This document shows, piece after piece, positions 30,377 through 38,174 of a stretch of DNA of 38,174 nt. How positions within the stretch are numbered: position 1 is the first letter of the stretch; every line of letters starts with the position of its first letter. The position numbers and the translations under genes were made by a program. The notes under the pieces are model-generated. The model did no database searches and was not told where the DNA came from. It saw only the letters and a program-made list of their open reading frames with translations. This DNA is from Aphanocapsa sp. GSE-SYN-MK-11-07L (GTDB lineage: Bacteria; Cyanobacteriota; Cyanobacteriia; Thermosynechococcales; Thermosynechococcaceae). Where the stretch lies: positions 1-38,174 of the forward strand of contig JAHHGS010000111.1 of NCBI GenBank assembly GCA_019359715.1. Direction: 5' to 3'.

Positions 30377-31408
30377 CTATACTTTTTGCCCGGCAACTAC
30401 GAGTACCAACTGTTGCTGGGCAGACCGCAGATGGGTAAAGCCTGTCTGGGTTAGCCACTCTAGGACAGTAGATTGCGGCCAGGTGCGTCCACCGCAGGTA
30501 ACGTAGTAGATCAAAGAAAACAAGCTCATAGGCGCAGACAGCTTGCCGCGATCGCCGGGATGAAACAGGTCGTTAATCAAGATAGTGCCGCCGGGGCGCA
30601 GCGCTTGCCAGGACTTTTGCAGGGCGATTTGACACTGCTCAGCCTGCAAGCAATGCAAAATATTGGAGAGGAAAACCAGGTCGTAATCCGTGCCCCAGTC
30701 GGTATCCAACAGGTTGCCTTCAATGTAGGAAATGCGATCGCTCAAGCCCGCTTCCGCAATTTTGGGCATTCCGACTTGAGCAGCATTCGGCAAGTCCAAA
30801 ATACTAGCCTTGAGGCCAGGATAGCTGCGGCAAAAGGCAATGCTGTATTCTGCTGGCCCGCCTGCCACATCTAACATTCGCTTAGGAGCAGGGTTAAGTT
30901 TGGCCCATTTGATCACTTGCGGCGCTCGCTGCTGACCGCTGCTTTCAAGCATCGTGTAGTAATTGGCAGCGCAGGTAGATGACTGCGGGTCGAAGTGAAA
31001 ATTAGGGACTTGCCCCGTCCGAATATCCTCCTCTAGGAGCGCCATTTGGCTGCTAATGTCGCCCCCTAAACGCAAAAAGTCGTGAACCAAACCGCCTGCT
31101 TTGGTAAGGTGCTGTGCAGAAACGGCAGTCAGCCGGTACTGGTTGCCTTGGCGCTGGATAAAGCCAAACCCGTCCAGGCTTTCTAACAATACCTGCATAC
31201 CGTGGGCATCGTAGTTCATGGCGGTGGCTAAATCTGCTGCGGTTTGAGGCTGCTGGTTGAGCGCATCAAAAATGCCTAGCCGGACGGCGGTCACTACAAC
31301 TTGGCTGACCCCCATGCCCAGCATCGCCAGCAAAAATGGCTGCAACTCTTTGCGAGTCTGGAGGGCGATCGCTTCTAAGGGATTTTCTGGTTTGACCGTC
31401 AGGCGCAT
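30377..31408 (-). CDS. SAM-dependent O-methyltransferase (dimerising, plant OMT-like type)
   Basis: Class of acetylserotonin/caffeate-type O-methyltransferases found in secondary metabolism. The N-terminal winged-helix dimerisation part lies at about 30-105 (TAVRLGIFDALNQQPQTAAD). The SAM-binding motif LDVAGGPAEYS lies at about 179-189, then ILDLPNAAQVG and DLVFLSNILHCL. GGAG lies 7 bases before the ATG at 31408; a start at 31435 is less likely. The substrate is unknown. Its place at the head of iron module 4 raises the chance that it acts on a siderophore or signal, but no siderophore synthesis gene is nearby. It is divergent from the antenna operon. Confidence 0.88.
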   Translation of the reverse strand: MRLTVKPENPLEAIALQTRKELQPFLLAMLGMGVSQVVVTAVRLGIFDALNQQPQTAADLATAMNYDAHGMQVLLESLDGFGFIQRQGNQYRLTAVSAQHLTKAGGLVHDFLRLGGDISSQMALLEEDIRTGQVPNFHFDPQSSTCAANYYTMLESSGQQRAPQVIKWAKLNPAPKRMLDVAGGPAEYSIAFCRSYPGLKASILDLPNAAQVGMPKIAEAGLSDRISYIEGNLLDTDWGTDYDLVFLSNILHCLQAEQCQIALQKSWQALRPGGTILINDLFHPGDRGKLSAPMSLFSLIYYVTCGGRTWPQSTVLEWLTQTGFTHLRSAQQQLVLVVAGQKV

Positions 31409-31757
31409 GGATTTTCTCCTGTAGGTTGTCAGCAAGCAGAAAATTGTTTATGACATTCTTATCAACAAAGAGAGCAAAATCATTAGTTTATTGCACAAAT
31501 CATAGCTATATGCCACTATGTTGAGCGCTAAAACTCCTGTAAAAAGAGATTTTTAAGAGGTTTTAGCAAAACTTAATCTATATTTTAATGCTAAAGACTT
31601 GCAAAAAGATCAGAAAATATTGTTTGCTTTTATTGAGTTTAATTCTCAACTTTGCCGCTTCAGTTGCTGCGCCTTTGCTGCATCGGTCGTAATCCATTTC
31701 AGCCAGAGCAGGTTGACTGTGACCCACTCTGAATCAACTTAGGAGACTGCACAACGA
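31409..31757. promoter_or_regulatory. Divergent control region between the methyltransferase and the antenna operon
   Basis: About 350 A/T-rich bases with no gene seen. It must hold promoters in both directions. TTGATAAGAATGTCATAAAC on the minus strand (about 31450-31470) is a loose Fur-like match, and AAGAGATTTTTAAGAGG near 31544 is a short direct repeat. I could not find a copy of the module direct repeat here. GGAG lies 14 bases before the first antenna ATG. Confidence 0.4.
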
Positions 31758-32846
31758 ATGACTACTTCGCTTTTTTGGACTCCCGTTTTTCGAGCCTTGG
31801 GTTGGGTTTCTAACTCAGGCAATCAGGAATCGGGAGCGCCATTGTTAGCCGGAAATAGCCGCTTTACCGATCTCTCAGGACGGCTTTTAGGTGCCCACGT
31901 TGCCCATGCGGGGCTGATTGTGCTGTGGGCCGGTGCAATGACTCTGTTTGAACTGTCTCGATTCGATCCAACCCTGCCGATGTATGGGCAAAATCTGATT
32001 CTGCTGCCCCACTTAGCCACGCTGGGAATTGGGATTGGAGATGACGGCAATGTTGTCGATACCTATCCTTATCTGGCGATCGGGATGGTGCATCTGGTCA
32101 GCTCTGCCATTTTGGGGGCTGGTGGCATCTATCATGCTGTTTTAGGCCCAGAACAGCTAGATCTGCGCTCCTTTGGCTACAAGTGGCAAGACGGCAAAAA
32201 AATGACCAGTATTCTAGGAATTCATCTGGTTATGTTGGGGATTGGAGCAATGTTACTGGTGCTGAAAGCAACTCAATTTGGGGGGATATATGACCCTATG
32301 GTTGAGCAAGTTAGGCTGGTCACGCCGAATTTGAATCCAGCCGCGATTTTTGGCTATTTGCTTGGGTTTGGCCCGAACGGTTGGACGATCACCGGCATGG
32401 CCAGCGTCAATAACCTAGAAGACATCGTTGGCGGGCATGTTTGGGTTGGGTTTCTGTGCATTGCTGGCGGCATTTTTCACATTGCCTCTCAGCCCCTAGC
32501 TTGGGCAAAGCGAGCCTTGGTTTGGTCAGGCGAAGCCTACCTGTCATACAGTTTGGGCGCTTTAGCGCTGGCTGGGTTCAGTGTGGCCTGCTTTGTTTCG
32601 GTCAATGATATTGCCTATCCGAGTGTTTTTTACGGGCCGATCAGTGGCTTGCCATCAGTCCGCCCAGCTTTAGCCAGCGTTCATGCGGGTTTAGGGTTTT
32701 TGGCTTTGGTGGGGCATATCTGGCACGCCTATCGATCGCGCGCTCAGGAGCGGCATGGGTTAGCCCATGGCACTTTCTTTGACTTTATGGCGGCCAATGT
32801 TTCAGCCCAGCCTGCCATTGCTCATCCGATCAAGTCCAGCGGCTAG
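31758..32846 (+). CDS. IsiA/Pcb (CP43-like) chlorophyll a antenna protein, first of three
   Basis: A 362-residue thylakoid protein of the CP43-like antenna group with six membrane helices. Chlorophyll-binding His lie in [48 protein letters not shown] and GHIWHAY. The large lumenal loop that CP43 carries between helices 5 and 6 is missing, as in IsiA and Pcb. Middle parts ([31 protein letters not shown]) are nearer CP43/Pcb than classical IsiA. It opens a four-gene operon. Such proteins ring photosystem I as extra antenna under iron shortage; induction here is inferred. Confidence 0.92.
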   Translation: MTTSLFWTPVFRALGWVSNSGNQESGAPLLAGNSRFTDLSGRLLGAHVAHAGLIVLWAGAMTLFELSRFDPTLPMYGQNLILLPHLATLGIGIGDDGNVVDTYPYLAIGMVHLVSSAILGAGGIYHAVLGPEQLDLRSFGYKWQDGKKMTSILGIHLVMLGIGAMLLVLKATQFGGIYDPMVEQVRLVTPNLNPAAIFGYLLGFGPNGWTITGMASVNNLEDIVGGHVWVGFLCIAGGIFHIASQPLAWAKRALVWSGEAYLSYSLGALALAGFSVACFVSVNDIAYPSVFYGPISGLPSVRPALASVHAGLGFLALVGHIWHAYRSRAQERHGLAHGTFFDFMAANVSAQPAIAHPIKSSG

Positions 32847-32931
32847 AACAACGGACAAAGGCTAGGAGTAAATACCAGCCTTGATTTCAACTACAAAATT
32901 TTCGGCTCTGCGCCATGGAGATGACATCACT

Positions 32932-33960
32932 ATGACAATTGCTCAATCGACTGAACAAATTCCTTGGCGGGCAGGCAATGCCCGTTTGGTTAACCTATCG
33001 GGTCAGCTTTTGGGGGCCCACGTTGCCCATGCAGGCTTAATTGTGCTGTGGGCTGGGGCAATGACTCTGTTTGAACTGTCTCGGTTTGACCCAACTCTAC
33101 CGATGTATGAGCAAGGCTTAATTCTATTACCCAACCTAGCCCGTTTAGGGCTGGGAGTCGGAGCTGGCGGAACGATTGTCGATACCTCTCCTTACTTTGC
33201 GATCGGGGTGATTCATCTGATTAGCTCGGCATTTTTGGGCGCAGGGGGACTTTTTCATGTCTTTAAGGGGCCGGGCAAACTAGAAAACGCTTCTACTTTC
33301 TTTGGCTATCGCTGGGACGATCCAAACAAAATGACCACGATTATTGGCATTCATCTAATGCTGCTAGGGGCTGGAGCCTTGCTGTTGGTCGCCAAGGCGA
33401 TGGCATTTGGCGGACTTTACGATCCCGTTGTCCAAGATGTACGGCTCGTCACCAGTCCAAACTTGAATCCAGGCGACATTTTTGGCTACTTGGTGGGCAC
33501 GGGCGGCAAGTTCTGGCTAGCCAGTGTCAATAGCTTGGAAGACATCGTCGGTGGTCACATTTATGTTGCTGCTTTGTGCGCGATCGGCGGTGTTTGGCAT
33601 TTGCTAACTCAACCTTTCAAGTGGGCGAAGCGATTGTTCGTCTGGTCGGGTGAAGCCTATTTGTCCTACAGCATTGGGGCTGTTAGTCTGATGGCCTTTA
33701 TTGCGACCCTGTTTGTCTCGGTGAATGCGATCGCCTTTCCACCGGAGTTCTTTGGCCCAACCTTGCTCTTAAAGTTCGATCGCTTTCCCTATTTTGCTAG
33801 CCCAGATGGGGTACTGACCTGCCGCGTCTGGCTGGCCAATACCCACTTCTGGCTCGGCTTCTTTTTCTTGCAGGGACATTTATTCCACGCCTTACGGGCA
33901 GCCGGCTATAGCTTCGTTGAAGGCAAAATGGTCGCTTTCCCGCGCGGACAGGTCAGTTAG
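32932..33960 (+). CDS. IsiA/Pcb (CP43-like) chlorophyll a antenna protein, second of three
   Basis: A 342-residue protein, the usual IsiA length, with six helices and the same His pattern ([62 protein letters not shown]). The ATG at 32932 with GGAG 11 bases before it is preferred over a TTG at 32881. Its C-terminal part (RAWLAN-type [20 protein letters not shown]) is the most IsiA-like of the three. It starts 85 bp after the first antenna gene and ends 21 bp before the third. Confidence 0.92.
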   Translation: MTIAQSTEQIPWRAGNARLVNLSGQLLGAHVAHAGLIVLWAGAMTLFELSRFDPTLPMYEQGLILLPNLARLGLGVGAGGTIVDTSPYFAIGVIHLISSAFLGAGGLFHVFKGPGKLENASTFFGYRWDDPNKMTTIIGIHLMLLGAGALLLVAKAMAFGGLYDPVVQDVRLVTSPNLNPGDIFGYLVGTGGKFWLASVNSLEDIVGGHIYVAALCAIGGVWHLLTQPFKWAKRLFVWSGEAYLSYSIGAVSLMAFIATLFVSVNAIAFPPEFFGPTLLLKFDRFPYFASPDGVLTCRVWLANTHFWLGFFFLQGHLFHALRAAGYSFVEGKMVAFPRGQVS

Positions 33961-33981
33961 ACACACCTTGGAGGCATAAGC

Positions 33982-35544
33982 ATGACTGCAACAACTGTTG
34001 GGGTGGCAGCCCCCCCTGATTTGCCAACGAATGACTCGATGACAGCGGCTTACGTTGCTGATTCGATGCATCCCTATTCCTGGTGGGCAGGCAATTTTCG
34101 GTTTGTCGATTTGTCTGGGAAGCTGTTGGGAGCGCACATCGCCCATGCGGGGCTGATTGTGCTGTGGGCCGGGGCGATGACTCTGTTTGAGCTGTCTCGG
34201 TTTGACCCCAGCCTACCCATGCCCAGTCAGGGCTTGATTTTGCTGCCCCATCTAGCCACGCTGGGCTTGGGGGTGGGGGCAGGTGGACAAATTATGAGTA
34301 CCGATGCTTACTTTGCGATCGGGATGTTGCACCTGGTTAGCTCTGCTGTCTTGGGGGCAGGCGGCATTTACCATGCAGTGCTGGGGCCTGCCAAGCTAGA
34401 CGAAAAAGGCTTTGGCTACAACTGGCAAGATGGCAACAAAATGACCACTATTTTGGGCATTCATCTCGTGCTCTTGGGCATCGGTGCCCTGCTTTTGGTG
34501 GTGAAAGCGACCTTAGCCGGTGGACTTTACGATTCGGTTACGGCTGATGTTCGCCTGGTCTCCCATCCCACCCTCAATCCGCTGGTGATCTTTGGCTATC
34601 TGGTAGGGTTTGGCCCCAATGGCTGGACGCTGCAAGGAATGGCCAGCGTCAATAATCTCGAAGATGTGGTGGGCGGACATCTGTGGATTGGGGGGATTTG
34701 TATTTTGGGGGGAATTTGGCATATCTTGACCCGGCCAACCGCCTGGGCCCAGCGATCGCTGCTCTGGTCGGGGGAAGCCTATCTTTCCTACAGTCAGGCT
34801 GCCCTGGCCTACATGGGCTTTTTTGCCGCTTACTTTGTCACCGTTAACGACACAGTTTATCCCAGCGTATTCTACGGGCCAGTTGGCACTCCCACGGTCG
34901 ATGGGGTAATTACCCCGCGCACTTGGCTGGGTTTATTTCATATCGTGGTTGCCGCCTTACTCTTGGCGGGTCATTTTTGGCATGCTCTCCGGGCTAGGGC
35001 AAAAGCCGCAGGCTTCGTCTTTAGCACGATGAAATTCAACTCAAATGCCCTGTTTGGAGAGGTTCAATTTGCCGGGGAACCGCTGTTTGAGGGGATTGTC
35101 CAACCCTTGAAGGGCAATCCGCAGTTGGGCGGATTAGCGACACCCATTAATAACAGTGACCTTGTGCTGAGTTGGATCAAAAACTTGCCGATTTATCGCG
35201 ATCGCTTGTCGGCGATCGCCAGAGGCTTAGAAATCGGAATGGCGCACGGCTACTTGCTACTGGGGCCGTTTCTCAAGCTTGGCCCCCTCCGCAACACGGA
35301 TCAGGCTCTCTGGGCTGGCGCAGCCTCAGCGGGCGGCTTAGTGATTATTCTCAGTCTTTGTTTATTTGTTTACGGCGCGGCTGTGTTTGAGGGCAGGCGT
35401 AAACCCGTGGGCGAGTTACCCAGCAATCTGCAAACCCCTCAAGATTGGAGCTTATTTACCAGCGGCTTCTTGATTGGCGGGCTTGGAGGTGTGATCTTTG
35501 CCAGCTTTATTCTCTTAGAAATCAATCGAGCTGGCATTGTTTAG
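33982..35544 (+). CDS. IsiA/Pcb antenna protein fused to a PsaL domain
   Basis: A 520-residue fusion. Residues about 1-345 are a six-helix CP43-like antenna protein with conserved His. Residues about 365-520 are PsaL, the photosystem I subunit that holds trimers together: [60 protein letters not shown], then two hydrophobic helices. PsaL-fused antennas are known in several cyanobacteria (Anabaena and Leptolyngbya IsiA families). The PsaL part could replace normal PsaL in PSI and anchor antenna to it. GGAGG lies 7 bases before the ATG. A hairpin follows the stop. Confidence 0.93.
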   Translation: MTATTVGVAAPPDLPTNDSMTAAYVADSMHPYSWWAGNFRFVDLSGKLLGAHIAHAGLIVLWAGAMTLFELSRFDPSLPMPSQGLILLPHLATLGLGVGAGGQIMSTDAYFAIGMLHLVSSAVLGAGGIYHAVLGPAKLDEKGFGYNWQDGNKMTTILGIHLVLLGIGALLLVVKATLAGGLYDSVTADVRLVSHPTLNPLVIFGYLVGFGPNGWTLQGMASVNNLEDVVGGHLWIGGICILGGIWHILTRPTAWAQRSLLWSGEAYLSYSQAALAYMGFFAAYFVTVNDTVYPSVFYGPVGTPTVDGVITPRTWLGLFHIVVAALLLAGHFWHALRARAKAAGFVFSTMKFNSNALFGEVQFAGEPLFEGIVQPLKGNPQLGGLATPINNSDLVLSWIKNLPIYRDRLSAIARGLEIGMAHGYLLLGPFLKLGPLRNTDQALWAGAASAGGLVIILSLCLFVYGAAVFEGRRKPVGELPSNLQTPQDWSLFTSGFLIGGLGGVIFASFILLEINRAGIV

Positions 35545-35551
35545 CCACGCC

Positions 35552-35583
35552 GCAGAAGAGTAGATATGTCCCTACTCTTCTGC
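35552..35583 (+). terminator. 12-bp perfect hairpin between antenna-PsaL and cpcL
   Basis: GCAGAAGAGTAG (35552-35563) and CTACTCTTCTGC (35572-35583) pair perfectly around an 8-base loop, then TTTCTTC. It lies just after the fusion gene stop and 41 bp before cpcL. With its weak T-run it may let part of transcription continue and so set a lower cpcL dose, or protect the upstream RNA end. Confidence 0.7.
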
Positions 35584-35624
35584 TTTCTTCACTTTTACAA
35601 CCTACTTTTATGGAGGCATGACTG

Positions 35625-36335
35625 ATGCTACCTGCTTTGAGTTACTCCTTGACGAGCCAAGCCCAGCGGGTTAACGGCTACGAGATTCCGGGGGATGAAC
35701 AACCCAGAATTTACACCACCGACAACCTGCCAGAAGGTTCGGAAATTGAGCAGATTATTTGGTCGGCCTATCGGCAAGTTTTTAATGAACAGCAGATATT
35801 AGAAAGCACCCGCCAAATCGGTTTAGAGTCTCAGCTCAGGGGGGGTCAAATCACCGTCCGGGAATTTGTCGGTAACTTGGCAATGTCCGATTCATTTCGA
35901 CGCTTAAACTATGACTCCAATACGAATTACCGATTTGTGGAGATGTGCATTCAACGCTTGCTGGGTCGGCAAGTGTACAGTAACCGAGAAGTTTTCGCCT
36001 GGTCGATTTTGCTGGCAACCAAGGGCTTAACCGAGTTTATTAATACGCTGATCAGCAGCGATGAATACCTGAATCAATTCGGTAACAATACCGTGCCCTA
36101 CCAACGGCGACGTATTTTGCCAGCTCAGGCCCAAGGGGAGTTGCCCTTTGCCCGGATGGCCCGCTATGACAGCTATCATCTTAGCCAAGTCAATCAACTC
36201 AACCGTTGGCAGCCCCTGAGCTATGGCGTTAGCGATCGCAGTGCCCCGGTTTACCGCAAAGTTTTGGTAGCAGTACCAGTCTTAGCTGTAGGTTTGCTAT
36301 TTGCCACGTTGGTATTGACTGCCGCCCCTCAATAG
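35625..36335 (+). CDS. cpcL: CpcL (CpcG2) membrane-anchored phycobilisome rod linker
   Basis: A 236-residue linker. The PBS linker domain fills about 20-165 (EIEQIIWSAYRQVFNEQQIL; RGGQITVREFVGNLAMSDSF; NYRFVEMCIQRLLGRQVYSN). The C-terminal 25 residues are a membrane helix (VLVAVPVLAVGLLFATLVL), the mark of CpcL as opposed to CpcG1. CpcL attaches phycocyanin rods without a core to photosystem I. GGAGG lies 8 bases before the ATG. Last gene of the antenna operon, so chlorophyll and phycobilin antennas for PSI seem to be made together. Its 3' end is duplicated as a scar at 18256-18360. Confidence 0.93.
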   Translation: MLPALSYSLTSQAQRVNGYEIPGDEQPRIYTTDNLPEGSEIEQIIWSAYRQVFNEQQILESTRQIGLESQLRGGQITVREFVGNLAMSDSFRRLNYDSNTNYRFVEMCIQRLLGRQVYSNREVFAWSILLATKGLTEFINTLISSDEYLNQFGNNTVPYQRRRILPAQAQGELPFARMARYDSYHLSQVNQLNRWQPLSYGVSDRSAPVYRKVLVAVPVLAVGLLFATLVLTAAPQ

Positions 36336-36475
36336 TTGGCTGTTGCATTCGCATTTTTGCACTCATTAGTGGGGCGATCGCGCTTCGGTTGCTCAAGCTA
36401 GACACCCTGGAAATAGGATGTTGGTAGCAGTGGTTCACCTGTCGTACACTGACTCAAGTTGATGGATGGCAGTGT

Positions 36476-37309
36476 ATGCGGCGTGACCCGATTTTTTATC
36501 AGATGTTTCAGCGCTCACCCCAATTGCTGTTTGACTTGATTGGGTCACGCCCTAGCAATGCTGCGGACTACCGATTTGATTCGGTTGCCGTCAAAGAGCC
36601 GAAGTTTGAGATTGATGGCGTGTTTCTGCCGCCAGAGTCAGAAGGAGGAACGGTCTATTTCTGTGAAGTCCAGATGCAGAAGGATGAGACATTATATGAG
36701 CGATTATTTGGTGAATCGCTATTGTATTTCTATCGGAACAGGTCGCGCTTTACAGATTGGCAGGCTGTCTTAATTTATCCATTGCGGAGTGTGGAACAGA
36801 GTCAAATCCATCCCTATCGTGCTCTGCTTAACAGTGAACAAGTGCATCGGATTTACCTGGATGAGTTAGGAGATGTACGCTCACTCCCGATTACACTTGC
36901 AGCGACGGTATTGACCGTTACCAATGTGGCAGAAGCGGCCCGGTCTCTAATTGCCAGAGCAGAAAAAGCTGCATTACCTGAACAAGAACGCGCCAATCTC
37001 GTCGATATTGTGACCTCTATAATGGTGTATAAGTTTGCTAACCTCAGTCGTACGGAGATTCGCGCCATGCTAGGACTGGACTTAACTAGAGAACCCCGTG
37101 CCATTCGGGAAGCGAAGGAAGAAGGACGAGAAGAAGGAGAGCGATCGCTGATTCTGCGCCTTCTCACCCGACAAGTTGGAGAGTTACCAGAGGAACTGCA
37201 ATCGCGCATTCACGCCCTTTCGTTAGAACAACTAGAAAACCTCGGTGAAGCACTACTGGAGTTTGAGGCGATCGCAGACCTGGAAGCCTGGTTCAGCAAG
37301 TTAGAATAG
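36476..37309 (+). CDS. DUF2887 / Rpn-like PD-(D/E)XK protein
   Basis: A 277-residue protein of the DUF2887 group, common in cyanobacteria and related to Rpn-type nucleases. It opens RRDPIFYQMFQRSPQLLFDL. Likely catalytic residues are D48 in FEIDGVFLP and E64-x-Q66 in FCEVQMQ. The Arg/Glu/Gly linker REAKEEGREEGERS precedes a helical tail. It lies in tandem with a second copy 27 bp downstream. Function is not established; nuclease activity is inferred from fold. Confidence 0.88.
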   Translation: MRRDPIFYQMFQRSPQLLFDLIGSRPSNAADYRFDSVAVKEPKFEIDGVFLPPESEGGTVYFCEVQMQKDETLYERLFGESLLYFYRNRSRFTDWQAVLIYPLRSVEQSQIHPYRALLNSEQVHRIYLDELGDVRSLPITLAATVLTVTNVAEAARSLIARAEKAALPEQERANLVDIVTSIMVYKFANLSRTEIRAMLGLDLTREPRAIREAKEEGREEGERSLILRLLTRQVGELPEELQSRIHALSLEQLENLGEALLEFEAIADLEAWFSKLE

Positions 37310-37336
37310 CGATCGCTTTCATGGAGCGCAATCGGG

Positions 37337-38174
37337 ATGCGACGTGATCCGATTTTTTACCAAATGTTCCAGCGTTCTCCCCAATTGCTGTTTGACTTGA
37401 TTGGTGATCGCCCCGATAACGCGGCAGACTATCGGTTTGATTCGGTCGCAGTGAAGGAGCCAAAGTTTGAGATTGATGGGGTATTTCTGCCCCCAGAATC
37501 TGAACCAGGAACGGTTTATTTTTGTGAAGTGCAGTTCCAAAAAGACGAGAAGCTCTACGAGCGATTGTTTGGTGAGTCATTGCTATATTTTTACCGAAAC
37601 AGTGAGCGATTTTCAGATTGGCAAGCGGTGGTGATTTATCCAAACCGTAGTGCAGAACAGAGCAAGCTGTTTCCCTACCGAGCCTTACTCAATAGTGAAC
37701 AAGTGCATCGGATCTATCTGGATGAGTTGGGGGATGCGCGGCTATTGCCTGTTACCGTGGCAGCGACAGTGTTGACAATCTTGAATGAGGATGAAGCCCC
37801 AGAGGTAGCCCAGACTTTGCTGGCAAGAACCGAGCAGGAGGAATTCACTGAGTGGGAAAGAGCAAACCTCATTGATATTGTGACCTCTATAATGGTTTAT
37901 AAACTTTCTAATTTAAGCAGATCGGAGATTAGAGCGATGTTAGGACTAGATTTAACTCAAGAGCCGCGCGCGATTCGGGAAGCGAAAGAAGAAGGACGAG
38001 AGGAAGGACGAGAAGAAGGAGAACGATCGCTGATTCTGCGCCTTCTTACCCGACAAGTTGGAGAGTTACCAGAGGAACTGCAATCGCGCATTCACGCCCT
38101 TTCGTTAGAACAACTAGAAAACCTCGGTGAAGCACTACTGGAGTTTGAGGCGATCGCAGACCTGGAAGCCTGGT
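37337..38174 (+). CDS. DUF2887 / Rpn-like protein, tandem copy, cut by window edge
   Basis: Paralogue of the gene just upstream; 279 codons are visible and the frame runs off the end. The start is MRRDPIFYQMFQRSPQLLFD, and D in FEIDGVF and E in YFCEVQF are kept. The central part differs by many substitutions, but the last 190 bases are almost the same as those of the first copy, with one extra REEG repeat in the linker, a sign of recent gene conversion at the 3' end. By comparison only about four codons and the stop are missing. Confidence 0.88.
   Translation, partial: MRRDPIFYQMFQRSPQLLFDLIGDRPDNAADYRFDSVAVKEPKFEIDGVFLPPESEPGTVYFCEVQFQKDEKLYERLFGESLLYFYRNSERFSDWQAVVIYPNRSAEQSKLFPYRALLNSEQVHRIYLDELGDARLLPVTVAATVLTILNEDEAPEVAQTLLARTEQEEFTEWERANLIDIVTSIMVYKLSNLSRSEIRAMLGLDLTQEPRAIREAKEEGREEGREEGERSLILRLLTRQVGELPEELQSRIHALSLEQLENLGEALLEFEAIADLEAW

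Noticed and set aside
31409-31757. A firm Fur box before the antenna operon
   Set aside because: Only a loose match was found; the sequence alone does not support naming a site.
1-38174. Siderophore synthesis genes, tRNA or rRNA genes, CRISPR arrays
   Set aside because: No NRPS/NIS enzymes, no cloverleaf or rRNA sequence and no regular spacer arrays were recognised by reading; tRNAscan-SE, Infernal and antiSMASH would settle it.

Overview
The window comes from a cyanobacterial chromosome. GCGATCGC palindromes (the cyanobacterial HIP1 repeat) are scattered throughout. Four TonB-dependent receptors carry N-terminal AMIN domains. There are also CP43-like chlorophyll antenna proteins, a PsaL domain and a phycobilisome rod linker. 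The main theme is iron: its uptake on the minus strand (about 1.5-31.4 kb) and a photosynthetic response that looks like iron stress on the plus strand (31.7-36.3 kb).

Layout. 1-1.4 kb: Uma2-family nuclease gene and the broken tail of another. 1.5-5.2 kb: iron module 1, AraC regulator then TonB receptor. 5.3-7.6 kb: Rpn-type nuclease, then a winged-helix regulator with a CPBP protease. 7.65-10.6 kb: AraC fragment, Uma2 fused to a nucleotidyltransferase-like tail, and a near-identical second copy of the Uma2 locus at 0.1-1.4 kb carrying a 149-bp deletion. 10.6-13.2 kb: PepSY membrane protein (FoxB-like) with an overlapping gene for a TonB-receptor-type barrel that lacks a plug. 13.2-14.4 kb: antitoxin with a broken VapC, and a DUF559 gene between two GATCCCCC...GGGGGGATC repeats. 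14.4-18.2 kb: iron module 2, with a 137-bp MITE-like insert in its control region. 18.2-21.2 kb: debris (cpcL tail, purK tail, lipoprotein fragment, transposase scar), two Uma2 genes and a complete IS1-family element. 21.2-24.9 kb: iron module 3. 25.2-31.4 kb: Uma2 and iron module 4 (O-methyltransferase, AraC, TonB receptor, lipoprotein). 31.7-36.3 kb: two IsiA/Pcb proteins, an IsiA-PsaL fusion and CpcL. 36.4 kb to the edge: two tandem DUF2887 nuclease-like genes, the second cut by the window end.

How it may work together. Each module pairs an AraC-type regulator (probably siderophore-sensing, PchR-like) with the receptor just downstream. The four AraC-receptor spacers share one layout: a direct repeat of 19-22 bp period at the AraC 3' end, and about 50 bp nearer the receptor an A/T-rich palindrome. 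I read these as a paired AraC site and a Fur-like site; this is inference. Imported ferric siderophore could be reduced by the PepSY protein. When iron is short, the IsiA-type proteins and CpcL would give photosystem I extra chlorophyll and phycobilin antenna.

The island is restless. At least ten genes or fragments of PD-(D/E)XK-fold families (Uma2, Rpn, DUF2887, DUF559) lie between the iron modules, with an IS, a MITE-like element, long repeats and gene fragments. No siderophore synthesis genes, RNA genes or CRISPR arrays were seen.
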